Shown: in pieces, positions 10,851-18,152 of the stretch
Layout of the letters: each line of letters opens with the position of its first letter
Position numbering within the stretch: the stretch's first letter is position 1
Assembly (NCBI GenBank): GCA_900550365.1
Contig: URRR01000042.1
Location: 1 to 18,267 of the forward strand
Direction of reading: 5' to 3'
DNA from: an uncultured Prevotella sp.
Lineage (GTDB): Bacteria; Bacteroidota; Bacteroidia; Bacteroidales; Bacteroidaceae
DNA: 18,267 nt
Position numbers and translations under genes: made by a program
Notes under the pieces: model-generated
Seen by the model: the letters and a program-made list of their open reading frames with translations, nothing else
Database searches by the model: none
What the model was told of the DNA's origin: nothing

Positions 10851-13634
10851 TTAGAAGTTCAGCTTGAATCCGGCCTGAACCTTAGCACCGTAGTACTCTA
10901 CCTGCATCGTGCGGTCCTTCTCGCCCTGGTAGTAGCGCAGCGGCTGGTTCAGCAGGTTGGTTGCCGAAACGTAGAAGGTGTACTTGATGTCGCGGCCCCA
11001 TGTGTAGCTTGCGTTCAGGTCAAGATAGTTGACAGCGTCGTAGTAGCGGCGCAGCTGGCTCTCCTCCTGGTACTCCTCGTCGTCCTGGAAGGCTGACGTG
11101 AAGTTGTAAGAGAGGCGTACGTTCAGGCCCCACTTGTCGAAGTAGAGTGACGCGTTGGCCATGTGCTCTGGTGAGCCGGGCAGCGCCTGCTCGTCCTTGT
11201 CGCCGAATGCAGACTTCACGATGCTGCTGTGAGTGTAGGTATAATTGCCGTAGAAGCCGATGCAGCTAAGTGCCGGAGAGATGAAGCTGAAGTCGCGCTG
11301 GTAACCTATCTCCACGCCGAAGAGGTCAGCGTCAAAGGCGTTGAGCGGCTGTGAAACCCTTGCCTCAGAGTAGTTGCCGTAAGGGATGTCGCGTGTCAGG
11401 TTGACGATATAGTTGTTTACGCGCTTGTAGAAGAGTGAAGCTGACACGAGACCCACGCTCTTGAAGTAGTATTCTGCCGAGAGGTCATAGTTGTTAGAGG
11501 TGATAGGCTTCAGGTCAGGGTTGCCCAGAGTTATCTCGACCGGTGTCTCCTCGGTGTTGTAAGTGGTGCTTGCCACGAGGTGAGAATACTTCGGGCGGGC
11601 CAGCGTCTTGGTGTAAGATGCGCGCACCTTGAAGTCGTTGTTCACGTCCCACTTGAGCAGCACGCTCGGCAGCCAGTCGGTATAGTCGTGGCGGCGTATG
11701 CCGGTTGAGCCGAGAGAGCCGTCGCCGTTCTCGTCAATAACGTAGTTTACGCCGCTCGTCTTGAGGCTGGTGTGCTCCATGCGGAGACCTGCCATGAGCG
11801 AGAGATTGCGCCCCAGCTTCTGCGTGAAGCGCAGATATGCGGCCGTAACCTGCTCTGTGGCGTCATAGTTGCCTGACGACTCTTCGAGATCCTGCTCGCC
11901 TCCCATGGCGTCGAGCTGTGCCTGGGTGAAGTCGCCGATGTATCTCTTGTCTACAAACTCGGTCGGTTTGTAGTGGTCGCTTACCATGAAGTCGTCGCGC
12001 ACCTGCATCGTCAGGTACTGTTTCCACTCGTCGCCGTAGTTGTCAATGTATCCGTCGGTGTAGTCGAATACGCTTGCTTCCTTGGTCTTGTGCTTGTGGG
12101 TGTACTTGGCACCAAACTTCAGAGAGTTGCCGAACAGTCCGTTTGCGAGGGGCAGCTCGAAGTCAACCTTGGCTTTCCACTCGTCCTCGTCAACGTTCTC
12201 GTTGCCGTTTGTCAGCTCGTCAACTTCCCAGTCGCCGAGGGCCAGAGATACAGGTGTCAGCGAGTACGGGTGTTTTCCGCCTGCGCCTTCCATGTCGATA
12301 GTCAGTCCCTCCTGCTTCAGCGTGAAGTAGCGCTCGTCGGGTTTGTCCTCGCTTGCACGTGAGTAAGAGGCCATCCAGTCAGCCTGCAGCCTGTTCCAGA
12401 GCAGGTGGTTACCGCCGAGGGTGAAGTCCATTGTCTGCTGCAGCTCGCGGCGCGCGTTGCGGTTGTCGTGCGAGCCCATCTTAAGCTGTGACTCTACGCT
12501 CATCTCGCCGGGGCCGTCGGCCAGGTCTTTGTAAGACAGTCCGTAGCGGTTCTCCCAGTCGTTGCGGCGGTTGTAGATACCGTTGAAGTATATCTTCTGC
12601 GTCGGACTGAAGTCATAGTCCATTGAGAGCGAGTAGCTCTGGCGCTCACGTGTGACGTAATACTGGCGTATCTCAGCGTCAGTGAGCACCACGTTGCCGT
12701 CGTCGTCGAGGTCATACTCAAACTCTGCGTTGTCCGAGCCGGCGGGCGAGTTCTGGTAGGACACGGCGGCCATGATTCCGAACTTGTCGTTGAAGAAGCG
12801 GTCGCCCCATGTCGCTCCGAGGTCGAGGCGGAACTTGTCGCTAATCCAGTTGTAGCCGGTTCCTGCCGTTATGTTGAACACGCGCTTGTAAGGAGTGTTC
12901 TTGGTGACGAGGTTGATGGCTCCACCGATGGCGTCGCCGTCCATGTCGGCGGTAACAACCTTGTTCACTTCGATGGTCTGTATCATGTCAGCCGGGATGA
13001 GGTCGAGCTGCACGTTGCGTGCGTCGCCCTCGGCTGAGGGTATTCGGTTGCCGTTGATGGATACGCTGGAGAGGTCGGGAGACGTACCGCGCACCTGTCC
13101 GAAGCGTGCCTCGCCCTGGTCATACTGCACGTTGATACCGTTGATACGCTTCAGGGCGTCGCCTATGTTTGAGTCAGGGAACTTGCCAATCTGGTCAGCC
13201 GACACGACGTTAGTCAGGTTGAAGTTGTTCTTCTGCTGGTTGATGGCGCGGCTCTGTCCGTGGAATGCGCCCTTAACCTCAACGCCTTCAAGCTCGACGC
13301 CGTCAGAGAGTACGAAGTCCTGAACGGCCGTATTTTCAGGCGTAACGGTCAGCTTCATAGTCTTCGGCTGGTATCCTACGTAAGAAACCTTTACTATATA
13401 TGTGCCCGGTTTCAGGTTAGTGAGCGTGTAGTAACCGTTAACATCACTCACAACACCCGTGTGCAGGCTCTCAATCATTACCGTAGCTCCCGGCAGCACC
13501 TGGTTCTGGGCGTCAACAATGCGTCCGCGCATCACGCCGAATGCTGCCTCGTTAGAATCTGGGGCGGCAAAGGCTGTAGCGCCGAGCATGGCCGCCAAAT
13601 AAAGTGTCGATAGTTTTCTGTAATTTTTTCTCAT
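10851..13634 (-). CDS. TonB-dependent outer-membrane receptor (Xanthomonas/Caulobacter type)
   Basis: This 927-residue outer-membrane transporter should import a bound ligand using TonB energy. A signal peptide (MRKNYRKLSTLYLAAMLGATAFA) is followed by a carboxypeptidase-regulatory-like domain at about 33-118 (GRIVDAQNQVLPGATV, VSDVNGYYTLTNLKPGTY). A plug at about 140-245 contains FPDSNIGDALKRINGINV, QVRGTSPDLSSVSINGNR and GDAIGGAINLVTKN. The rest is a barrel ending in the aromatic residue typical of outer-membrane proteins (LNF). The plug signature is that of the TonB-Xanth-Caul family rather than SusC, and no SusD partner is present. The phosphatase gene follows on the same strand, hinting at a phosphorylated substrate (inference). 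Upstream, GACCTTTG at 13661-13668 is a one-mismatch -7 box. The length is usual for the family. Confidence 0.94.
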   Translation of the reverse strand: MRKNYRKLSTLYLAAMLGATAFAAPDSNEAAFGVMRGRIVDAQNQVLPGATVMIESLHTGVVSDVNGYYTLTNLKPGTYIVKVSYVGYQPKTMKLTVTPENTAVQDFVLSDGVELEGVEVKGAFHGQSRAINQQKNNFNLTNVVSADQIGKFPDSNIGDALKRINGINVQYDQGEARFGQVRGTSPDLSSVSINGNRIPSAEGDARNVQLDLIPADMIQTIEVNKVVTADMDGDAIGGAINLVTKNTPYKRVFNITAGTGYNWISDKFRLDLGATWGDRFFNDKFGIMAAVSYQNSPAGSDNAEFEYDLDDDGNVVLTDAEIRQYYVTRERQSYSLSMDYDFSPTQKIYFNGIYNRRNDWENRYGLSYKDLADGPGEMSVESQLKMGSHDNRNARRELQQTMDFTLGGNHLLWNRLQADWMASYSRASEDKPDERYFTLKQEGLTIDMEGAGGKHPYSLTPVSLALGDWEVDELTNGNENVDEDEWKAKVDFELPLANGLFGNSLKFGAKYTHKHKTKEASVFDYTDGYIDNYGDEWKQYLTMQVRDDFMVSDHYKPTEFVDKRYIGDFTQAQLDAMGGEQDLEESSGNYDATEQVTAAYLRFTQKLGRNLSLMAGLRMEHTSLKTSGVNYVIDENGDGSLGSTGIRRHDYTDWLPSVLLKWDVNNDFKVRASYTKTLARPKYSHLVASTTYNTEETPVEITLGNPDLKPITSNNYDLSAEYYFKSVGLVSASLFYKRVNNYIVNLTRDIPYGNYSEARVSQPLNAFDADLFGVEIGYQRDFSFISPALSCIGFYGNYTYTHSSIVKSAFGDKDEQALPGSPEHMANASLYFDKWGLNVRLSYNFTSAFQDDEEYQEESQLRRYYDAVNYLDLNASYTWGRDIKYTFYVSATNLLNQPLRYYQGEKDRTMQVEYYGAKVQAGFKLNF

Positions 13635-13741
13635 AAAAAAACTTGAATGATTTGACGCTGCAAAGGTCTGACTTCCATGTTACACTGGTATTACATGAAT
13701 TTGTTATTAATTTTAACAAATAATTACAAACGTGTTACAAG

Positions 13742-13925
13742 TAGTTATGAGGTGTTAAGGTTATCGGGTTTGAAGGTTGTCAGGTTATCGGGTTATGGGG
13801 GCTTTAGGTTACCGGGTTATGAGGTTTTAAGGTTATCGGGTTATGAGGTTATGAGGGTGTCAGGTTTTACGGTTATAAGGTTATCGGGTTTTACGGTAGT
13901 CAGGTTTTAAGATTATGAGGCTACA
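13742..13925 (+). repeat. Array C1: 23 units of 8-nt nGGTTATn repeat
   Basis: Units such as AGGTTATC, GGGTTATG, AGGTTTTA, AGGTTGTC and CGGTTATA follow each other at exactly 8 nt for 22 units from 13750, with one weaker unit before. GGTT is the stable core and the last four bases vary. A block shared with C2, of about 30 nt, is GGTTATG-AGGGTGTC-AGGTTTTA-CGGTTAT. With C2, hairpins and E1 it occupies the 825-bp gap between the divergent receptor and MtaA-like genes. The stretch 13635-13741 shows only a weak promoter box. No gene is visible. Confidence 0.9.
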
Positions 13926-14000
13926 AATCCTCACACTCAATTCCGGCAGATTACAAATCAGCCGTGACATCGCAGGGAATTAATTTCAGCCTCTTGATTT

Positions 14001-14108
14001 CCAATCTGCGGCAAATGACGTGATGAAAGGCCGTCTTTTATCGTGCAAAAGGCCGTAGATTGGAAGGTGAAAGACGGCCTTTTGCAACGCATTGGATATC
14101 AATGCGTT
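14001..14108. repeat. Composite hairpin element between arrays C1 and C2
   Basis: Three nested or adjacent inverted pairs: CCAATCTGCGG (14001-14011) with CCGTAGATTGG (14053-14063, one mismatch), AAAGGCCGTCTTT (14026-14038) with AAAGACGGCCTTT (14070-14082), and AACGCATTG/CAATGCGTT (14086-14108, loop GATAT). The reverse complement of about 14050-14108 resembles 9579-9637, so this is a second copy of that element in opposite orientation. Confidence 0.7.
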
Positions 14109-14158
14109 ACGGAAGTAGTTGCAATGTGCGCGCGCAAACGATAAATATAATGTTTATC

Positions 14159-14210
14159 GGATTGCAAATCCTCATACTCATACATGCGGATTGCAAATCC
14201 GCATGAACAA
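14159..14210. repeat. Second copy of the GGATT/AATCC hairpin block
   Basis: Nearly identical over about 52 bp to 9489-9541, including the perfect CATGCGGATT-gca-AATCCGCATG hairpin (14183-14205). Here it lies beside array C2 instead of array D1. The block therefore moves independently of the array family. Confidence 0.75.
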
Positions 14211-14218
14211 ATGCTTTG

Positions 14219-14357
14219 CAACCTGATAACCTTAAACCTTAAACCTGATAACCTTAAACCTTAAACCTCATAACCGTAAAACCTGACACCCTCATAACCC
14301 GATAACCTGGAACCTCATAACCTTCAACCCCGATAACCTTAAGACCTCATAACCCCA
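14219..14357 (-). repeat. Array C2: inverted copy of the 8-nt nGGTTATn array
   Basis: On the minus strand it reads GGGTTATG, AGGTCTTA, AGGTTATC, then GGGTTATG, AGGGTGTC, AGGTTTTA, CGGTTATG and later 7-nt AGGTTTA units. It faces C1 across about 290 bp, so the two could pair extensively. Confidence 0.88.
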
Positions 14358-14362
14358 TTTTC

Positions 14363-14390
14363 TTAACTCTTAATTCTTAACTCTTAATTC
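14363..14390 (+). repeat. Array E1: four 7-nt units TTAACTC/TTAATTC
   Basis: TTAACTC and TTAATTC alternate for four exact 7-nt units and end 7 bp before the -7 box of the MtaA-like gene, occupying its -33 region. A short inverted relative (TTAATTC, TTAATTAC on the minus strand) is at 16263-16279. Confidence 0.75.
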
Positions 14391-14397
14391 TTTATGC

Positions 14398-14405
14398 TAT
14401 CTTTG
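14398..14405 (+). promoter_or_regulatory. -7 box of the MtaA-like gene
   Basis: TATCTTTG followed by C is an exact TAnnTTTG match. Transcription from it would begin near 14410. This rules out the ATG at 14394 as the start and favours 14460. No TTTG is present at -33; array E1 lies there. Confidence 0.6.
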
Positions 14406-14459
14406 CATCTGAATGACGTAATCAACGGAAAATCTTTCAAACTTAACCTTTTACTGACG

Positions 14460-15473
14460 ATGAACATCAACATGACTGAATGGATGCGCTCTGTTGTTGA
14501 GGCCGACCGCGTTGCGGCCGTGCCGATAATGACGCATCCCGGAATTGAGATTATAGGGCGGCGCGTGATTGACGCCGTGAGCGACGGCCGCGTGCATGCC
14601 GACGCCGTGTGCGCCCTGGCCGACAAGTATCCTACGGCGGCCGCCACGGTGATAATGGACCTCACGGTTGAGGCCGAGGCCTTCGGCGCCGACATAGTGA
14701 AGGAGCCCGACGAGGTGCCTGCCGTGAGGGGACACCTGCTCGACGGTCCGGCCGACATACATGACCTGAAGGTGCCTTCGCTGCGGCAGGGGCGCGTGCC
14801 TGAGTATATCAAGGCCAACATGCTGGCCGCGCGGCGCATTACTGACCGCCCCGTGCTGGCCGGATGCATCGGTCCGTTCTCGCTGGCGGGCAGGCTTTAC
14901 GACATGTCGGGCATAATGATGCTGATAATCGAGAACCCTGACGCCGCCGCAGAGCTGCTCGACAAGTGTACTGACTTTATCCTGAAATACTGCATCGCGC
15001 TGAAGGAGGCGGGCGCAAACGGCGTGGTAATGGCCGAGCCGGCCGCCGGACTGCTGTCTGACGACGACTGCCGGCGCTTCTCGTCGGTGTATGTCAGGCG
15101 CGTGGTAGAGGCCGTGCAGGACGACGGATTCGCCCTCGTGCTGCACAACTGCGGCAACACGGGGCAGTGTACACGCGCCATGACGGCCACGGGAGCCGCC
15201 GCCTACCACTTCGGCAACCGCTGCGACATGGCACGGGTGACGGCCGACGTGCCGCCTGCGGCGCTCTCGATGGGCAACCTCGACCCCGTGTCGGTGTTCA
15301 AGGAGGCCACGCCCGACGGTGTGCGACGCGCCACACGGGAGCTGCTCGGGCGCATGGAGAGCTACCGTAACTTCGTGATTTCGAGCGGATGCGACACTCC
15401 GCCGCATACGCCAATGGCCAACATCGACGCCTTCTTTGACGAGGTGGAGGCGTGGAACAGTGGCAGAAGGTAA
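14460..15473 (+). CDS. Uroporphyrinogen decarboxylase-fold corrinoid methyltransferase (MtaA/CmuA-like)
   Basis: This 337-residue cytoplasmic enzyme of the UroD superfamily probably moves a methyl group between a corrinoid protein and a thiol or other acceptor rather than decarboxylating haem precursors. The zinc site of the methyltransferase branch is visible: H229 and C231 in LHNCGNTG, and C311 in SSGCDTPP. PIMTHPGIEIIG near residue 22, GPFSLAG at 138-144 and GNLDP at 272-276 fit the family. I chose the ATG at 14460 (MNINMTEW) because the promoter box is at 14398-14405; 14472 is an alternative. The next gene, 41 bp downstream, encodes a MetH-type reactivation protein, which supports cobalamin chemistry. 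No corrinoid-binding protein is encoded in the window, so partners must lie elsewhere. Confidence 0.85.
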   Translation: MNINMTEWMRSVVEADRVAAVPIMTHPGIEIIGRRVIDAVSDGRVHADAVCALADKYPTAAATVIMDLTVEAEAFGADIVKEPDEVPAVRGHLLDGPADIHDLKVPSLRQGRVPEYIKANMLAARRITDRPVLAGCIGPFSLAGRLYDMSGIMMLIIENPDAAAELLDKCTDFILKYCIALKEAGANGVVMAEPAAGLLSDDDCRRFSSVYVRRVVEAVQDDGFALVLHNCGNTGQCTRAMTATGAAAYHFGNRCDMARVTADVPPAALSMGNLDPVSVFKEATPDGVRRATRELLGRMESYRNFVISSGCDTPPHTPMANIDAFFDEVEAWNSGRR

Positions 15474-15514
15474 GATAATCAGACGGGAATAATGACAATA
15501 AACGTTATCATATA

Positions 15515-16264
15515 ATGAGAATAACCGACATCTTGAGGCCGCCATACGGCCGCGAGGGAGCGTGCACATACGCTGACCTGCGGCTCGACATGGCCGAGGT
15601 GTACCGCCAGATGGGCTACGGCGACGCCACTCCCGACGATGATGTTGAGGCCGAGACGGCGGCTGTGGAGGCAATGGTTGAAGCCGTAACGCGTCCGCGC
15701 TTCCGTTACTTCATCACCGACGGCACGCTCGACGCCGCCCAGGGCACGCTTACCGTTGGCCTGACGAGGCTCGACGTAGGCCGCATCATAGCCCGGCAGC
15801 TGCGCGGCAGCGAGGCTTTCGCCCTGTTTGTGGCTACGGCCGGAACGGAGTTTGAGGAGCTTCAGATGCGCCTTAAGGACGATGACGACATGGTGCGCAC
15901 GTTCATTGCCGACTCGTTCGGCTCTGTTATTGCCGAGCTAACGGCCGATGCCATGGAGCGTGCGCTGCAAGATGAGATTGAGCCGCGCGGCTGGCGGCAC
16001 ACCAACCGCTTCAGTCCGGGCTACTGCGGCTGGCATGTGTCGGGTCAGCAGGCGCTCTTCCCGTTGTTCGGCGACGCCCGTCCGTGCGGCGTCGTGCTGA
16101 CGGAGTCGAGCCTGATGCTGCCTATCAAGTCGGTAAGCGGCGTCATCGGGCTTGGCCGTGACGTACGAAAACTTGATTATTCTTGCGGCCTCTGCGACTT
16201 TAAAGACTGCTATAAGAGAGTCAACAAGCAGACAAGGGACAAGCAGACAAGGAGATTTGCATAA
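15515..16264 (+). CDS. Stand-alone methionine-synthase-type cobalamin reactivation protein
   Basis: This 249-residue protein resembles the C-terminal SAM-binding activation domain of MetH, which re-methylates oxidised cobalamin using SAM and an electron donor. The key signature RxxPGY is at 165-170 (RFSPGY), followed by a Trp-His segment and ESSLMLPIKSVSGVIGLG (197-214). A cysteine cluster CxxCx4C (C224, C227, C232) ends the conserved part. It may serve a MetH that lacks its own activation domain, as reported from memory for Bacteroides, or the upstream MtaA-like enzyme's corrinoid partner. The natural end appears to be CYKRV (residue 236). The last 13 residues, rich in Lys, Gln, Thr and Arg, are encoded by array D2, which also leads to the stop codon. 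Confidence 0.85.
   Translation: MRITDILRPPYGREGACTYADLRLDMAEVYRQMGYGDATPDDDVEAETAAVEAMVEAVTRPRFRYFITDGTLDAAQGTLTVGLTRLDVGRIIARQLRGSEAFALFVATAGTEFEELQMRLKDDDDMVRTFIADSFGSVIAELTADAMERALQDEIEPRGWRHTNRFSPGYCGWHVSGQQALFPLFGDARPCGVVLTESSLMLPIKSVSGVIGLGRDVRKLDYSCGLCDFKDCYKRVNKQTRDKQTRRFA
16220..16261 (+). repeat. Array D2 within the 3' end of the reactivation gene
   Basis: Units GTCAACAA, GCAGACAA, GGGACAA, GCAGACAA and the word GGAGATTTGC. It codes for the 13-residue tail of the protein and ends at its TAA. The shared word GACAAGGAGATTTGC also occurs at 9543-9557. Confidence 0.85.
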
Positions 16265-16317
16265 GTAATTAAGAATTAAGAAAAAATCCTTTAGCAGCCA
16301 AGCCACTTTAATCAGTT

Positions 16318-16392
16318 GACGAGCAGACAAGAGACAAGCAGACAAGCCGTCTTGTTTAGCAGACAAGACACAAGTAAACAAGCAGACAAGTT
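16318..16392 (+). repeat. Array D3: GCAGACAA repeat between convergent genes
   Basis: 8-nt GCAGACAA and GTAAACAA alternate with 7-nt GAGACAA and GACACAA. It faces the inverted array D4. The 272-bp gap 16265-16536 holds only D3, D4 and a short TTAATTC relative. Confidence 0.85.
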
Positions 16393-16449
16393 ACTTGCCA
16401 ACGTTATAGACTCATCAAAGCCACGTATGCAAATAACTTGTCTGCTTGT
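16378..16449. terminator. Inverted repeat at the D3/D4 junction, possible two-way terminator
   Basis: ACAAGCAGACAAGTTA (16378-16393) and its perfect complement (16434-16449) are 40 nt apart between convergent genes. The position suits termination from both sides, but the stem is not GC-rich and lacks a clean T-run. Confidence 0.4.
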
Positions 16450-16535
16450 ATCTTGTCTGCTTGTCACTGAATACTTGTTTGCTTGTCACTGAAGACTTGT
16501 CTGCTCGTCACTGAAGACTTGTCTGCTTGTCTGCT
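16437..16535 (-). repeat. Array D4: inverted GCAGACAA array abutting the TolC-like gene
   Basis: On the minus strand GCAGACAA units alternate with spacers. A higher-order unit of about 22 nt, GCAGACAA + GTCTTCAGTGACAA, is repeated three times with small changes. The array begins 1 bp after the TolC-like stop codon. Confidence 0.85.
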
Positions 16536-16536
16536 G

Positions 16537-17706
16537 TCAGAGACTGTTTTTCGTTATGTCGGCGACGACGCCCTGATATTGCCTTTCCACGTTAAGGAAA
16601 GACAGGATGTTGAGATAAATCTCGTCGGCCTCGGTGTAATAATCGGTGACCGACAGCTCGCCGTTCTCCACCGCCTTATTGAGCAGTTCAAGCGTCTCGT
16701 ACATCAGTTTTACGTCATACGTCTTGGCGGCGGCGTGCAGCTGCTGCATCTTCTCTACCATGGCGCGTGCCGAGCTCTCAGCCTTTATGCGCGCCTCGGC
16801 CTGCTGCATCTCAGCCTCCGCCTTGCGCGCCTTGGCCTGTTTCACCTTGTTCTTGTTGGCGAAGATAGGTATCGAGCCGCCTATCAGGAAGCCGTGGCTC
16901 GCGTCGTTGCCCTCAGTGTTGCGGCGGTAGCCTATCTCTATCTGCGGCAGCCAGCCCTGCTTGTTCACCTTCACGTCCTGCTCGGCGGCGCGCACGGCGG
17001 CCTCCGCCGTCATCATGCCGTGGTCAGAGGTCACCGCCTGCTCGTACATCTCCATGTAGCTGTCAGTCGGCAGGGCCGGATAATCAGTCATGGTGACGTC
17101 AATCTCCTTGCCCCCGTTGAGCGCCTGGAGCCCACGCAGAGCCTCAGAGCGCGCCGCCTTGGCCTCCGCCAGTTCAGTCTCGAGGTTCATGCGCTCCATC
17201 TTTATCTTGTTAAGCTCAAGCGCGGTGGCCTCTCCGCCGTTATATTTCTCGGTGAACATGGCCAGCATCTCGTCAGCGTTCCGGCGTCGCTCGGCCAGTA
17301 TCTTCTCCTGTTTGTTGCAGTGAATCAGGTCAAGACAAAGGTTCTTGGCCGCCAGTAGGATGTCGCGGCGCGCCGTCTCATACTCCATTTCGCGCACGTT
17401 GCGCTGCAGGCGGGCCGCCTTCTTGCGTGCGCCGTATAGGGTGGGGAAGTCGAATCCCTGGCTTACTATCAGCTCAGAGCTGGCTATTCCGCTCTCATCC
17501 TTGTTGAAGAACGGGCTGTATTCCACAGAGAGGCCCTCAAGATTGTTCTGCTGCCGCGTCTCGAGATCGGCCGCCTCGTTGCCCTTCAGCAAGGCCTTCA
17601 GCTCCATGTTGTTCTGCTCCACGCTGCCCAGCACGTCGCTTATGGTCTGCGCCTTGGCCTGTATCGTTGCGGCAAGTATCAGTGCCGCCAGTGTGGTCTT
17701 TCTCAT
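16537..17706 (-). CDS. TolC-family outer-membrane efflux protein
   Basis: This 389-residue protein should form the outer-membrane channel of a tripartite RND-type efflux or export system. A signal peptide (MRKTTLAALILAATIQAKAQ) is followed by two related halves of long coiled coil, visible as heptad-rich Ala/Glu/Lys stretches at about 100-190 and 270-345. The internal segments GFDFPTLYG (about 85) and GFLIGGSIPIFANKNK (about 275-290) are typical of OEP domains. It is a little shorter than E. coli TolC but usual for CusC-like proteins of Bacteroidetes. Membrane-fusion and RND pump partners are not in the window. The gene points left with a promoter box at 17739-17746 and would be expected to lead an operon, but D-family arrays and the convergent reactivation gene follow it. 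Confidence 0.9.
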   Translation of the reverse strand: MRKTTLAALILAATIQAKAQTISDVLGSVEQNNMELKALLKGNEAADLETRQQNNLEGLSVEYSPFFNKDESGIASSELIVSQGFDFPTLYGARKKAARLQRNVREMEYETARRDILLAAKNLCLDLIHCNKQEKILAERRRNADEMLAMFTEKYNGGEATALELNKIKMERMNLETELAEAKAARSEALRGLQALNGGKEIDVTMTDYPALPTDSYMEMYEQAVTSDHGMMTAEAAVRAAEQDVKVNKQGWLPQIEIGYRRNTEGNDASHGFLIGGSIPIFANKNKVKQAKARKAEAEMQQAEARIKAESSARAMVEKMQQLHAAAKTYDVKLMYETLELLNKAVENGELSVTDYYTEADEIYLNILSFLNVERQYQGVVADITKNSL

Positions 17707-17738
17707 CTTTCAAAGTATTTAATGTTCGCTAAATTATG

Positions 17739-17746
17739 CAAAGATA
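17739..17746 (-). promoter_or_regulatory. -7 box of the TolC-like gene
   Basis: TATCTTTG followed by C on the minus strand is an exact TAnnTTTG match, 32 bp before the ATG. It is the same octamer as in front of the MtaA-like gene. No clear TTTG is seen at -33. Confidence 0.6.
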
Positions 17747-17813
17747 GCGATTTATATTATAAGTTGTAACCTTACCCACCATGATATTTAACAATTTTAT
17801 GCACGGCAGGCCA

Positions 17814-17950
17814 TTTTACTCCTTTCTACTTACTCCTCTACTCCTTCCTACTTACTCCTCTACTACTTACTCCTTATTACTCTACTCCTTTCTACTTACT
17901 CCTCTACTCCTTACTACTTTACTCCTTACTCCTTCCTACTTTCCTCCTTT
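17814..17950 (+). repeat. Array B3: long TTACTCC-type array
   Basis: About eighteen 7- or 8-nt units (TTACTCC, TCTACTCC, TTTCTAC, TTCCTAC, TTACTAC). The array is flanked by an 8-bp direct repeat CGGCAGGC (17804-17811 and 17952-17959). Together with 18021-18108 and B4 it fills most of the gene-free end of the window (17707-18267, 561 bp). No gene is visible there. Confidence 0.85.
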
Positions 17951-18020
17951 CCGGCAGGCACTTTCGGTTTATTGCATTTTGAATGATTCTACTTACAGTT
18001 TTCACTTGCTTCCGACCGGT

Positions 18021-18108
18021 TTGCAAAAGACGTCCTTTCATCGTGTAAAAGGCCATCTTTTAAAAGGCAAAAGGCCATGTCTTGCAAGCTGAAAGGACAT
18101 CTTTTGAA
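18021..18108. repeat. Third hairpin element of the AAAGACG-CCTTT type
   Basis: The outer stem AAAAGACGTCCTTT (18025-18038) pairs with AAAGGACATCTTTT (18092-18105) with one G-T wobble. Inside are CATCGTGTAAAAGGCC and related words like those at 14040-14056. It lies between arrays B3 and B4, repeating the array-hairpin-array layout. Confidence 0.65.
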
Positions 18109-18152
18109 ACTGTAATCATCATCGTGCCGCCATAAATAATTCCGCCAACGGG

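Noticed and set aside
13742..14357. Invertible promoter controlled by a local recombinase
   Set aside because: The inverted arrays are degenerate and no invertase gene is present; retained only as a test in the C1/C2 finding.
14451..15674. Leftward 407-residue open frame
   Set aside because: It is antisense to the MtaA-like and reactivation genes, both of which have clear motifs; the composition is His/Arg-rich with no domain.
17781..18092. Small rightward open frame of 103 residues
   Set aside because: It is mostly array B3 translated (Leu/Thr/Ser repeats) plus a hairpin element.
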